Assembly: GCA_963835215.1 (NCBI GenBank)
Contig: CAWIES010000002.1
Location: 992,001-1,056,000 of the forward strand
Source of the DNA: Roseiarcus sp963835215
GTDB taxonomy: Bacteria; Pseudomonadota; Alphaproteobacteria; Rhizobiales; Beijerinckiaceae
Length of the DNA stretch: 64,000 nucleotides
Direction: 5' to 3'
The position numbers and the translations under genes were made by a program. Shown here in pieces: positions 45,403 through 54,735 of this stretch. The notes below the pieces were generated by a model. It worked only from the letters and a program-made list of their open reading frames with translations, was not told the DNA's origin and did not search any database. Each line of letters opens with the position of its first letter. Positions within the stretch are counted from its first letter, which is position 1.

Positions 45403-46419
45403 TTACGACCTCCGCCGCAAGATGCGATTGACCAGCGCCGGCGCCGCGATCGAGACGATCAGCAGGACGCCATTGAGAATGCTGATGACGATGCCGGGCA
45501 CGTTGATCAGGGAGAGGCCAAAGGTTGTCATGCCGAGCACGAACACGGCAAGCACGACCCCAAGAATGCCGCCTGCGCCGCCCGAAATCGAAACGCCGCC
45601 GAGCACGACCATCGTGATGACGTCGAGCTCGAAGCCGAGCGCAATGTTGGGACGGGTCGAGCCGATGCGCCCGGTCAGCAAGACCGCCGCCAGCCCCGCC
45701 ATCAGCCCCATCAGCACGAACAGCCAGAAGCGGATGCGGTTGACGGGGATGCCGGAGAACAGCGCCGCGGTCGGATTGGCCCCCATCGCGAACAGTCGCC
45801 GGCCGATTGTGGTTCGGTGCAGAACAATTCCAAACACGACCGCCAGCGCGAGAAACAGGACGAACGAGATGGGGATCGGCAAGCGATCCGAAATATAGCC
45901 CTGACCGATCGCCTGAAACGAGGCGGGGTATGTGGTCAGCGCCTGATCGCCGAGCGTCACCTGCGCGATCCCGCGAAACAGCGACATGGTGCCGATGGTG
46001 ACGACAATCGAAGGCAGCGAGAACGCCGTCACCAGCGCCCCGTTGAAGGCGCCGCACAGCACGCCGACGCCAAGGCCGAGCCCGATCAACGCCGGCGTCG
46101 GCGCGCCCGCCTTCGCCGCAAGGCCCATCGCCAGCGAGCAAAGCGCGATGATCGCGGCGATCGACAGATCGATGTCGCGCACGATGATCAGCAGCGCCAT
46201 CGCCAGCGCCAGAATCGCCTTTTCCGAGAAATTGAACGTGGCGTCCGACAGGTTGTAGAAATCGAAGAAATAGGGCGACAGCCGCGTGTTGACGAAGAAC
46301 ACGGCGATCAGCAGGAACACCAGGATCGATTCCCAGCGCAGCAGCACGTCGGCGAGGCGGCGCGGCGGCCGATCGGCGACTTCGTAGCGCGGGGCGGGCG
46401 CAGCGGGCGAGACGCTCAT
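45403..46419 (-). CDS. rhaQ: L-rhamnose ABC transporter permease RhaQ
   Basis: A 338-residue inner-membrane permease of the ribose (BPD_transp_2) type with eight to ten helices. It contains the family stretch SLPSIVVTIGTMSLFRGIAQ, NPTAALFSGIPVNRIRFW and VLGGVSISGGAGG. Its ATG overlaps the rhaP stop by four bases. It forms a heterodimeric channel with RhaP. A longer open frame extends upstream but reads antisense-like sequence over rhaP. Confidence 0.92.
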   Translation of the reverse strand: MSVSPAAPAPRYEVADRPPRRLADVLLRWESILVFLLIAVFFVNTRLSPYFFDFYNLSDATFNFSEKAILALAMALLIIVRDIDLSIAAIIALCSLAMGLAAKAGAPTPALIGLGLGVGVLCGAFNGALVTAFSLPSIVVTIGTMSLFRGIAQVTLGDQALTTYPASFQAIGQGYISDRLPIPISFVLFLALAVVFGIVLHRTTIGRRLFAMGANPTAALFSGIPVNRIRFWLFVLMGLMAGLAAVLLTGRIGSTRPNIALGFELDVITMVVLGGVSISGGAGGILGVVLAVFVLGMTTFGLSLINVPGIVISILNGVLLIVSIAAPALVNRILRRRS

Positions 46420-47420
46420 GTCGGCTCTCCGGCGCCGACGACGACGCGCGTCTTGCGCAAGATCAACTTGCCACCGCGCTTCTCCGAACGCGCGTTGACG
46501 ACGACGGCGGCGAGAATCACGGCGCCGGAAATCGCCATCTGCCAAAACGGCGAGACGTCGATGACCGGCAGGGCGTTGACCACCACGCCGAGGAACAGCG
46601 CGCCGAGCAGGGCGCCGGGAACGGAGCCAACGCCCCCCGCGATCGACACGCCGCCGATCACACAGGCGGCGATGATCGTCAGCTCGTAGCCGAGCGCGAT
46701 GTCGGTGTAGGCGATGCCGTAGCGCGACACCCAGAGATAGCCGCAGAGGCCCGAAATCGCGCCCGCCAGCGAATGGACGAAGAACTGCTGCGAACTCAGC
46801 TCGATGCCGCAGTAGCGGGCCGCGACCGGGTTGCCGCCGACCGCATAGAGCGCCCGGCCTTGCCGGGTATGGGCGAGCAGAATCCAGAAGCCGAGGCTGA
46901 CCAGCGCGGCGATGACGATCAGAATGGGGACGCCGAGGACGTCGAGTTTGGGGAAGGCGAGAAAGGCCGGGCTCATGTCCTTGGACGTCAGCCACGTGCC
47001 TTGTGCGGTCAGGAAGACCGCGCCGCGATAGATCGCCAAAGTGCCGAGCGTGACGACGATCGGTGGAATGCCAATGAAAGCGATCAGCGCGCCGTTGAGC
47101 GCTCCGAGCAATGCGCCGAGCACGATCCCCAAAGCAATGATCGCCAGGATAGGCACGTCGGGATGGGCGCGCGAAACGATTGCGCAGACCATACCGCACA
47201 GAGCGAGATTGGCGGCGACCGACAGGTCGATGCCGCGCGTCAGAATGACCGCCATCTGCGCCAGTGTCAGCATGAACAGAAAGCTGGTGTCGGTCAGTAC
47301 GCCGACCAGGCTTTCGGGCGAGACGAACACCGGCGCGCGCAGGCCGATGGCGACGATCAGCGCGACGACGATCGCCGCCAGGGCGGCGTCGCGCTGCTTG
47401 AGGATGCTGAGCGCGCTCAT
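46416..47420 (-). CDS. rhaP: L-rhamnose ABC transporter permease RhaP
   Basis: A 334-residue permease of the same family as its neighbour: LAQMAVILTRGIDLSVAANLALCG near the N-terminus, GIPPIVVTLGTLAIYRGAVF, NPVAARYCGIELSSQQFF and VIGGVSIAGGVGSVPGALLG. Its start overlaps rhaT by four bases and its end overlaps rhaQ by four, so the three are translated as a unit. Confidence 0.92.
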   Translation of the reverse strand: MSALSILKQRDAALAAIVVALIVAIGLRAPVFVSPESLVGVLTDTSFLFMLTLAQMAVILTRGIDLSVAANLALCGMVCAIVSRAHPDVPILAIIALGIVLGALLGALNGALIAFIGIPPIVVTLGTLAIYRGAVFLTAQGTWLTSKDMSPAFLAFPKLDVLGVPILIVIAALVSLGFWILLAHTRQGRALYAVGGNPVAARYCGIELSSQQFFVHSLAGAISGLCGYLWVSRYGIAYTDIALGYELTIIAACVIGGVSIAGGVGSVPGALLGALFLGVVVNALPVIDVSPFWQMAISGAVILAAVVVNARSEKRGGKLILRKTRVVVGAGEPT

Positions 47421-48973
47421 GGCGCCGCCCCGTGGCTGGCTTGGTCGCTGGCGATGGCGGCGCTGACGATCATCTCGGCGGTCGCCTCGCCGCGCTTGAA
47501 GCGTTTGGTGATGAGGCCCTCATGCATGACGATGATGTCATCGGCCATGCCCATCACCTCCGGCAGCTCGGAGGAAACCAGCAGGATGGCCATGCCTTCA
47601 GCCGCCAGTTCGCCCATGAATTCGTGGACCGCCGCCTTGGAGCCGATGTCGATGCCCTTGGTCGGCTCGTCGAGAATGAGGATGCGCGGCGCCGAGGCGA
47701 GCCATTTGCCGATGACCACCTTCTGCTGATTGCCGCCCGACAATTGGCCGAGCGTTTGCTCCCAATTGGCCGCCTTAACCGAAAGCCGCTCGCCGAATTT
47801 GCGCGTCGTCGCCAGTTCCTTGGCGTAGGAGATGAAGCCGTGACGGGCGTGAGCGTCGAGCGAGGCGAGCGTCATGTTGGCGCGGATGCCGAACGCCAGC
47901 ACCGCGCCCTGGGTCTGGCGATCCTCGGGGACATAGGCGAGACCGGCGGCGATCGCGTCGCTGGGAGAATGAATGTCAGCGGGCTTGCCGTCGATCTTGA
48001 CCGATCCGCGCGTGATCTCGCCAAAGCCAAACAGGCCCTGCATCGCTTCGGACCGGCCGGCGCCGACGAGGCCGTAGAAGCCGATGATCTGACCGGCGCG
48101 CAGCGTGAACGAAACGCCGTCGAATTCGGTGGCGTTCGAGAGGTCGTCCGCCTCCAGCACCACTTCGCCCCATTTCGCTTCGCGCGTCGGATAGATCTGA
48201 TCGACCGCGCGTCCCACCATCAGGCTGACGAGACTGGCTTGAGTCACGCTGGCGATCGTCCCGGCGCCGACCTCCTCGCCGTCGCGCAGGCAGGTCCAGC
48301 GATCGGCGATGCGGAAAATCTCGTCGAACTTGTGTGAGATGAAAAGGATCGCGCAATCGTGTTTTTTCAATTGCTCGATAATGACGAACAGATCGCCGAT
48401 CTCGCGCGCCGACAAAGCCGAAGTCGGCTCGTCCATGATGATGATGCGCGCGTCGTGCGACAGGGCGCGCGCGACCTCGACCAGATGTTTCTGGGCGACA
48501 CTGAGCGTCTTGAGCAGGGCTCCGGCGTCGAAATCCGCTTCGAGGCGTTTGAGCAGGTGGCGCGCGCGAACCTTCATCTTGCGCCAGTCGACGCGCCCGC
48601 CGGAGGCGAGCGGCATGTGTCCCATGAAGATGTTTTCGGCGACGCTCAACTCGTCGAACATCACGGTTTCCTGGTGGATCGCCGCAATGCCGGCGGCCCA
48701 GGCATCGCGCGGTCCGGTACAGACGAGTGGCTTGCCGGAGACGAGAATGACGCCCTCGTCGGGGCGATGGATGCCGGTCAGGATTTTGACCAGCGTCGAT
48801 TTGCCCGCGCCGTTCTCGCCGATCAGCGCGGTGACTTCACCCGGGCGTAGCGTCAGCGAGACATTGTGCAGCGCGCGCACGCCGGGAAATGATTTGGACA
48901 CGCCGGTGAGCGTCAGAATCGGGGCGAGCGCGCTCGCGTCCTCGGGGCGTTGGTTCGAATCTGTCGAGGACAT
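47417..48973 (-). CDS. rhaT: L-rhamnose ABC transporter ATP-binding protein
   Basis: A 518-residue duplicated sugar ATPase (ribose type). The first cassette has Walker A GENGAGKST near residue 58 and Walker B IIMDEPTSALS. The second has FYGLVGAGRSEAMQGLFGFG, the signature LSGGNQQKV and ILDEPTKGID. Only the first nucleotide site has a fully standard Walker A, as usual for this class. The name rhaT follows the rhizobial scheme and differs from the E. coli RhaT symporter. Confidence 0.92.
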   Translation of the reverse strand: MSSTDSNQRPEDASALAPILTLTGVSKSFPGVRALHNVSLTLRPGEVTALIGENGAGKSTLVKILTGIHRPDEGVILVSGKPLVCTGPRDAWAAGIAAIHQETVMFDELSVAENIFMGHMPLASGGRVDWRKMKVRARHLLKRLEADFDAGALLKTLSVAQKHLVEVARALSHDARIIIMDEPTSALSAREIGDLFVIIEQLKKHDCAILFISHKFDEIFRIADRWTCLRDGEEVGAGTIASVTQASLVSLMVGRAVDQIYPTREAKWGEVVLEADDLSNATEFDGVSFTLRAGQIIGFYGLVGAGRSEAMQGLFGFGEITRGSVKIDGKPADIHSPSDAIAAGLAYVPEDRQTQGAVLAFGIRANMTLASLDAHARHGFISYAKELATTRKFGERLSVKAANWEQTLGQLSGGNQQKVVIGKWLASAPRILILDEPTKGIDIGSKAAVHEFMGELAAEGMAILLVSSELPEVMGMADDIIVMHEGLITKRFKRGEATAEMIVSAAIASDQASHGAAP

Positions 48974-49007
48974 GGATCAGAGCGTCTCTTGCGTCGAAAC
49001 CTTGAAG

Positions 49008-49046
49008 CGCGCGCCCCTCCCCGGTGGGAAACGACGGAGGGGCGCG
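49008..49046 (-). other. Stem-loop between rhaS and rhaT
   Basis: GCGCGCCCCTCC (about 49009-49020) pairs with GGAGGGGCGCG (about 49037-49046) around a 16-base loop, directly after the rhaS stop. No T-run follows, so it is not a plain terminator. Such intercistronic hairpins after binding-protein genes commonly protect the upstream message and let the binding protein be made in excess over the membrane parts. Function here is inferred from position. Confidence 0.65.
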
Positions 49047-49053
49047 TCTACTT

Positions 49054-50070
49054 TCAGAAGATCTTAGCAAACTGCTCGATGTTCGACTTGTCGAAGGTGT
49101 ACGGATCGGCCATCGCCGCCGAACCGTCGTCGCCGATCTTGATGTCGCCCATACGGCCGACATGGATCGTGGTGCCCGCCGCGCCGGTCGCCTTGCCCAT
49201 GGCGATGAGCGCGGCGATCATGGTGGCGCTGTAGCCCAGATCAATCGGGTTCCAGATCGCGAAGGTGTCGGTCGCGCCCGCAAGCACGGCGCCCTTCATT
49301 TCCGACGGCAGGCCGAGGCCGGTGACGTAGACCTTGCCGACCAGCCCAGCGTCCACAACCGCCTTGGCGGCCGCGACGATGCCCACCGACGTCGGGGCGA
49401 TGATGCCCTTCAGGTTCGGGTAGGATTTGATCAAGCCCTGCGTCTCGCGATAGCTCTTGTCGGCGACGTCGTCGCCATAGACGGTCGCGACCAGCTTCAT
49501 CTTGGCGTAGTCGGGCTTGGCCCATTCCTTCTTCATTTCCTCGATCCAGATATTCTGGTTCGTGGCTTGCGCGGTCGCGGAGAGAATGGCGACGTCGCCT
49601 TCGTTGTGCAGCGTCTTGGCCATCATCTGCACGCACTTGGCGCCGATGAGGGCATTGTTCGAAGGGTTGAGGTGCATGATGCGCCCCTCCGGCGCGATGC
49701 CGGAGTCGAACGAAATCACCTTGATGCCGCGGCTCATCGCCTTCTTGCAGACCGGCACCAGCGCGTTGGTGTCGTCGGCGGAGATCGCCATCGCATCGAC
49801 CTTCTCGGCGATCAACGATTCGATGACGGCGATCTGCTCTTCAGCCGTGGCCTTGGTCGGGCCGGTGTAGATGAGATCGACGTTGCCAAGTTCCTTGGCC
49901 GCTTCGAGGCCACCGTCGCGGCAGGCGTCGAAGAAGCCGTTGCCGAGCGCCTTGACCACCATTGCGACACGAAGCTTGTCGGCCGCGACCGCGGGACCGA
50001 CGCCGAGCCCGGCGCCGGCGACCAGCGAAGCGCCGCCCATCAATTGCAGAATAGAACGCCTATTGAGCAT
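49054..50070 (-). CDS. rhaS: L-rhamnose ABC transporter substrate-binding protein
   Basis: A 338-residue periplasmic binding protein of the ribose-binding (Peripla_BP_4) fold. The signal region is MLNRRSILQLMGGASLVAG with AVAADKL at the cleavage; the two Arg hint at possible Tat export. Then come VAMVVKALGNGFFDACRDGG, DAMAISADDTNALVPVCKKA, ISFDSGIAPEGRIMHLNPSN and GIIAPTSVGIVAAAKAV. It starts the rhaSTPQUK run after rhaR and is followed by a stem-loop. Confidence 0.93.
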   Translation of the reverse strand: MLNRRSILQLMGGASLVAGAGLGVGPAVAADKLRVAMVVKALGNGFFDACRDGGLEAAKELGNVDLIYTGPTKATAEEQIAVIESLIAEKVDAMAISADDTNALVPVCKKAMSRGIKVISFDSGIAPEGRIMHLNPSNNALIGAKCVQMMAKTLHNEGDVAILSATAQATNQNIWIEEMKKEWAKPDYAKMKLVATVYGDDVADKSYRETQGLIKSYPNLKGIIAPTSVGIVAAAKAVVDAGLVGKVYVTGLGLPSEMKGAVLAGATDTFAIWNPIDLGYSATMIAALIAMGKATGAAGTTIHVGRMGDIKIGDDGSAAMADPYTFDKSNIEQFAKIF

Positions 50071-50139
50071 GCTTTCCTCCCGTTTACTCTCTCCATGCCA
50101 TTGGTGCGGCATGTTCGTTGGCCGGCTGCGCCGGATTCC

Positions 50140-50961
50140 TTAAGCCGAAACCCGGGCGCGCAGCGCGACCACAGGTTCGAGATCGACTTGGATTGTCTGA
50201 ACGCCCGCCTCGCGCAGCATCGCCAGCGCAGACGCGGGCGCCGCGCGATCGGTGATCAGAGTGTGGATGCGCGACAGCGGACAAACGACGAGGCTGCCGC
50301 GCACGCTGAACTTTGACGAGTCGGCGAGGACCACTAGCTTTTCGGCGCGCTTGAGCAGTTTGGTCTCGGCGCGCGCGATCAGCGGATCGCCCTCGACGAC
50401 GCCGAGCGGCCCAATCGACAGCGCGCTCATGAACATGCAACTGGCGAGATAGTGCTGGATGGCGTCCTCCTCGAAGGGAGAGACGATCAGCTTCTGCTCG
50501 CGATAGACCTCGCCGCCGGGCAGGGCGACGCGGCACTTGGAATCGTGGATCAGCAATTCGGCCAGCGGATAGGAATTGGTCAGCACCTTCAGGCGGCGCT
50601 CGCGCAAAAAGGCGCCCATTTCGAAAGTCGTTGAACCGCCGTTGATGATGATCGCTTCGCCGTCTTCGCACATGCCGACCGCGACGCGCGCAATCGCGCG
50701 CTTGGCCTCGACGTTCAACGTCTGACTGAATTCGAAGGATCGGGTCGCTAGAGCTGGCGCATCGGACGAGACGCCGCCGCTCTGCAGCGCCTCGAGGCCG
50801 CCGTGAACGCGGGTCGCGAGGCCAGCCTTGGCGAGCCGGACGAAATCGCGGCGCACCGAGGCCTCGGAGGCGCCGGTGACGCGACAAACATCGGCGACGC
50901 GGATCAATCCGCTCTCCCGCAGCATCGCCTTGATGATCTGCCCGCGCTCGCGCTCGTGCAC
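50140..50961 (-). CDS. rhaR: DeoR family regulator of rhamnose genes
   Basis: A 273-residue repressor starting at GTG 50961. The DeoR helix-turn-helix is at residues 5-60 (RGQIIKAMLRESGLIRVADVC, then SEASVRRDFVRLAKAGLATRVHGG). A sugar-phosphate-isomerase-like sensor domain follows (EAIIINGGSTTFEMGAFL, LPGGEVYRE, LLKRAEKLVVLADSSKF). It heads the minus-strand rhamnose operon and is divergent from rhaD, as in Rhizobium. The effector is probably a phosphorylated rhamnose metabolite. Confidence 0.9.
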   Translation of the reverse strand: MHERERGQIIKAMLRESGLIRVADVCRVTGASEASVRRDFVRLAKAGLATRVHGGLEALQSGGVSSDAPALATRSFEFSQTLNVEAKRAIARVAVGMCEDGEAIIINGGSTTFEMGAFLRERRLKVLTNSYPLAELLIHDSKCRVALPGGEVYREQKLIVSPFEEDAIQHYLASCMFMSALSIGPLGVVEGDPLIARAETKLLKRAEKLVVLADSSKFSVRGSLVVCPLSRIHTLITDRAAPASALAMLREAGVQTIQVDLEPVVALRARVSA

Positions 50962-51033
50962 AGCCTCATCCCTCCCGAATGATCACAACTGCTCATAGTC
51001 CGATCAAACCGTCAACGCGATTTCGGAGAATTC

Positions 51034-51116
51034 CGTCATATTTGCGCTGCAGCATTCATATTGCGTCGCAAACATGCGTGGATGTGATTGACACTGATCG
51101 AGCGCGCCTCTACCCA
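51034..51116 (+). promoter_or_regulatory. Candidate rhaD promoter and RhaR operator repeats
   Basis: TCATATTTGCGCTGCA at 51036 and TCATATTGCGTCGCAA at 51056 are imperfect direct repeats exactly 20 bp apart, about two helical turns. Downstream, TTGACA at 51088-51093 is a good -35 match with a weak TACCCA at -10 (51111). The arrangement between rhaR and rhaD suggests a DeoR-type repressor bound over the control region. Inferred from spacing and position. Confidence 0.5.
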
Positions 51117-51150
51117 TCGGGGAAAACGTACCCTCCGGAGAGACGCCCCG

Positions 51151-53247
51151 ATGCGCAACGCTGCGGCCACGCAATTGCCGAATCTGTGGGACGACGCCCA
51201 CGCCGCCAAGCTCGACGAACCGGGCCTCCTCCTCTACCGCTCCAATCTGCTCGGCAGCGATCTGCGCATCACCAATTTTGGCGGCGGCAACACTTCGGCC
51301 AAGATCGCCTCCGTCGATCCGCTCGATAAAAAGCCGGTCACGGTGCTGTGGGTCAAAGGCTCGGGCGGCGACATCGGCTCGATGAAGCTCGACGGGTTCT
51401 CAACCCTCTATCTCGACAAGCTCCTCGGCCTGAAAGGAATCTACCGCGGGATTGCGCACGAGGACGAGATGGTCGCCCTCTTCAATCATTGCACCTTCAA
51501 TCTCAATCCGCGCGCGACCTCGATCGACACCTCGCTGCACGCCTTCGTGCCGCACGTCCAGGTCGACCACGTCCACGCTGACGCAGTGATCGCCATCGCC
51601 GCCTCGGCCAACGCGGAGGAGCTGACCAAGCGCGTGTTTGGCGGCAAGCTCGGCTACCTGCCCTGGCAGCGCCCCGGTTTCGATCTCGGCCTGAAGCTCG
51701 GCGAAATGGCGGAAAAGCATCCCGAATATGTCGGCGTCGTGCTCGGCGGCCACGGCCTGTTCACTTGGGGCGCGACGTCGAAGGCTTGCTACGAGACGAC
51801 GCTGCGGATCATCGACCAGGCGGCCGAGTGGCTCGCCGCCAACGTCAAGCAGCCAGCCTTCGGCGGCGAACGCGTGACCGCCGCAAGCCCCGCTGCGCGC
51901 CGTGAGGTCGCAGCGCGGCTGATGCCGCTCATTCGCGGCAAGATCTCGGAGGGCGAGCGCAAGGTCGGTCACTTCACCGACGCGCCGGCGGTGCTGGAAT
52001 TCGTGAACTCAAAGGCGCTCAGCAAACTCGCGCCGCTCGGCACTTCGTGCCCTGACCATTTTCTGCGCACCAAGATCCGGCCCCTGACGCTGGACTACGA
52101 TCCCGCCGCCGACAACCTCGAGGCCGTCGCCGCTTCGCTCGACCAGAAGCTCGCCGATTATCGCGCCGACTACGCCGGCTACTATGAGCGTTGCAAGCAC
52201 GCCAACTCGCCGGCGATGCGCGATCCCAACGCCGTGATTTACCTCATCCCCGGCGTCGGCATGTTTTCCTTCGCCAAGGACAAGGCGACCGCGCGCATCG
52301 CGTCGGAATTCTATGTCAACGCGATCAATGTCATGCGCGGCGCCTCGGGCGTCAGCACCTATGTCGGCCTCCCCGAGCAGGAGGCGTTCGACATCGAATA
52401 TTGGCTGCTCGAAGAGGCCAAGCTGCAACGGATGCCGAAGGCGAAGTCGCTCGCCGGCCGCATCGCCTACATCACCGGCGGCGCCGGCGGCATCGGCAGT
52501 GCGACCGCGCTCAGGCTGCTCGGCGAAGGCGCCTGTGTGGTGCTGGCGGATATCGACGAGAAGGCGCTCGAAGAGCGCGTCGCCGCGGTCACCAAACGCT
52601 TCGGCAGAGACAGCGCGGTCGGCGTCAAGCTGGACGTGACCAACGAGGCCGCCGTCACCGCGAGCCTGACCGAATGCGCGCTCGCCTACGGCGGCGTCGA
52701 CATCGTCGTGTCGAACGCTGGCATCGCCTCGGCGGCGGCGATCGAGGACACAAGCTTGGCGCTGTGGCTCAAGAATATGGACATCCTCGCCACCGGCTAC
52801 TTCCTCGTCGCGCGCGAAGCCTTCCGTCTGCTGCTGCGGCAAAACTGCGGCGGCGCTCTCGTCTTCGTCGCCTCGAAGAACGGCCTGGTGGCTTCGCCCG
52901 GCGCCTCGGCCTATTGCGCCGCCAAGGCGTCCGAAATTCATCTCGCGCGTTGCCTGGCGCTCGAGGGCGCTCCGCACGCCATTCGCGTCAACACGGTCAA
53001 CCCCGATGCGGTGCTCCGCGGCTCGAAAATCTGGGCGGGCGAGTGGCGCGGGCAGCGCGCGGCGTCGAACCAGGTCAGCGAGGACGAGCTTGAGGAAGTC
53101 TACCGCAAGCGCTCGATGCTGAAACTGTCGGTTCTGCCCGAGGACGTCGCCGAGGCGATCTATTTCTTCGCTTCCGATCTGTCGGCGAAATCGACCGGCA
53201 ACATCCTCAACGTTGACGCGGGCAACGCAACGGCGTTTTCGCGCTGA
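51151..53247 (+). CDS. rhaD: Bifunctional rhamnulose-1-phosphate aldolase/short-chain dehydrogenase
   Basis: A 698-residue two-domain enzyme. Residues 1 to about 425 form a class II aldolase/adducin domain (RITNFGGGNTSAKI, zinc-binding HVQVDHVHADAV, VVLGGHGLFTWG). From about residue 432 a short-chain dehydrogenase begins (AYITGGAGGIGSATALRLLG, VSNAGIAS, catalytic YCAAKAS). It splits rhamnulose 1-phosphate into DHAP and L-lactaldehyde and oxidises the lactaldehyde. The ATG at 51151 with CGGAG upstream is preferred over 51088. This fused form is typical of the rhizobial rhamnose locus. Confidence 0.94.
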   Translation: MRNAAATQLPNLWDDAHAAKLDEPGLLLYRSNLLGSDLRITNFGGGNTSAKIASVDPLDKKPVTVLWVKGSGGDIGSMKLDGFSTLYLDKLLGLKGIYRGIAHEDEMVALFNHCTFNLNPRATSIDTSLHAFVPHVQVDHVHADAVIAIAASANAEELTKRVFGGKLGYLPWQRPGFDLGLKLGEMAEKHPEYVGVVLGGHGLFTWGATSKACYETTLRIIDQAAEWLAANVKQPAFGGERVTAASPAARREVAARLMPLIRGKISEGERKVGHFTDAPAVLEFVNSKALSKLAPLGTSCPDHFLRTKIRPLTLDYDPAADNLEAVAASLDQKLADYRADYAGYYERCKHANSPAMRDPNAVIYLIPGVGMFSFAKDKATARIASEFYVNAINVMRGASGVSTYVGLPEQEAFDIEYWLLEEAKLQRMPKAKSLAGRIAYITGGAGGIGSATALRLLGEGACVVLADIDEKALEERVAAVTKRFGRDSAVGVKLDVTNEAAVTASLTECALAYGGVDIVVSNAGIASAAAIEDTSLALWLKNMDILATGYFLVAREAFRLLLRQNCGGALVFVASKNGLVASPGASAYCAAKASEIHLARCLALEGAPHAIRVNTVNPDAVLRGSKIWAGEWRGQRAASNQVSEDELEEVYRKRSMLKLSVLPEDVAEAIYFFASDLSAKSTGNILNVDAGNATAFSR

Positions 53248-53280
53248 GCGCGGCACGGTTGCGATAAGCGGGGATCAATC

Positions 53281-54574
53281 ATGTCCTACCAAATCGGCGC
53301 CGATTTCATTGCCGAGCGCAATCGCGCCGCAGAGGCGGCGACCGCCGAGGACTACGACGCGCTGTCGCGCCAACTCGCGCGTCGCGGCGTCGACGCCGAG
53401 GCGGTCACGCGGGCGGTGATGGCGTTCAGCGTGGCGATCCCAACCTGGGGCGTTGGCACCGGCGGCACGCGCTTTGCCCGTTTCCCCGGCCCCGGCGAGC
53501 CGCGCAACATCTTCGACAAGATCGAGGATTGCGCGACCATCCAGCAGTTGGTTCGCGCCAGTGCGACGATTTCGCCGCATTTTCCGTGGGACAAGACCAG
53601 CGATCCGGCCGCGCTGCGCCAAGCGGCGGCGGCGCGTGGGCTTACCTTCGACGCGGTGAATTCCAACACGTTTCAGGATCAGGCCGGCCAGAAGCTCTCA
53701 TACAAATTCGGCTCGCTCAGCCATGTCGACCGCGCGACCCGCGCTCAGGCGATCGCCCACAACATCGAGTGCATCGAGATCGGGCGTTAAGCTCGGCTCC
53801 AAGGCGCTTACCGTGTGGGTCGGCGACGGCTCGAACTTCGCCGGCCAGTCCAATCTGACGTCGGCGCTCGATCGCTATCTCGACGCGATGCGCGAGGTCT
53901 ATGCCGCTTTGCCCGACGACTGGAGCGTCTTCATCGAGCACAAGATGTTTGAGCCGGCGTTCTACTCAACGGTGATCTCCGACTGGGGCACAAGTTTCGC
54001 CGCGGCGATGGAGCTTGGACCCAAGGCGCTGTGCCTCGTCGATCTCGGTCACCACGCGCCCAACGTCAATATCGAGCAGATCGTCGCGCGACTGGTGCGG
54101 TTCAAGAAGCTCGCCGGCTTCCACTTCAACGATTCGAAATATGGCGACGACGATCTCGACGCGGGTTCGGTCGAGCCGTTCCGGCTGTTTCTCGTCTTCA
54201 ATGAATTGATCGATGCGACGGTGCGCAAGGCCGAGGGTTTCGCCCCCGCGTATATGCTCGACCAGTCACACAACGTTACCGATCCGATCGAGAGCCTGAT
54301 GCAGTCGGCGATCGAGTTGCAGCGCGCCTACGCGCAGGCGCTGATCGTCGATCGGAAGGCGCTGGCCGCGGCGCAAGGCGCCAACGATGCGCTCGGCGCG
54401 CATCTCGAACTCAAGCGCGCGTTCACCGCCGATCTTTCCCCGCTCCTCGCCACGGCCCGCCTGCGGGCGGGGGGCGCGATCGCGCCGATCGAGACCTACC
54501 GGGCCTCTAGCTACCGCGCGCGCAAGACCGAGGAGCGCCCGGCGGTTGCGGGAACCTCGGCGGGAATCGTCTGA
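53281..54574 (+). CDS. rhaI: L-rhamnose isomerase, RhaI type (one frameshift as assembled)
   Basis: A xylose-isomerase-like TIM barrel converting L-rhamnose to L-rhamnulose. The first frame has FSVAIPTWGVGTGGTRFARFPG, IFDKIEDCATI, VNSNTFQDQ and IAHNIECIEIG, then stops at 53790. One extra G at about 53783 leads to VKLGSKALTVWVGDGSNFAGQ, FIEHKMFEPAFYSTVISDWG, LVDLGHHAPNVNIEQIV with metal ligands, and FHFNDSKYGDDDLD. The corrected length is 430 residues, the norm for this family, which is distinct from E. coli RhaA. It lies 33 bp after rhaD in one operon. Confidence 0.93.
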
Positions 54575-54585
54575 AGGCGATCCGC

Positions 54586-54603
54586 GGCGCCGCTTTCGGC
54601 GCC
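54586..54603. terminator. Short hairpin after rhaI, possible transcript end
   Basis: GGCGCCG and CGGCGCC form a perfect 7-bp stem around CTTT, 12 bp after the rhaI stop. There is no T-run, so it would be a factor-dependent end or an mRNA 3' stabiliser at most. Confidence 0.35.
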
Positions 54604-54735
54604 TGACGCTCCGCAAAACGGATTCGGCCGCGGTTGACGCGGCGACCGTGAACCGCGTCTATTTCCGATGGCCGGCTTCCTGGCGGAGCGGGGCGCAGAC
54701 GCCTGTCAGGGAAAGCTCGCGAAGGGACCATCGGC

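Noticed and set aside
45403..47199. Open frame of 598 codons on the minus strand over both rhamnose permeases
   Set aside because: The first 260 codons are rhaP read in the wrong frame. The real rhaQ starts at 46419 with a four-base overlap.
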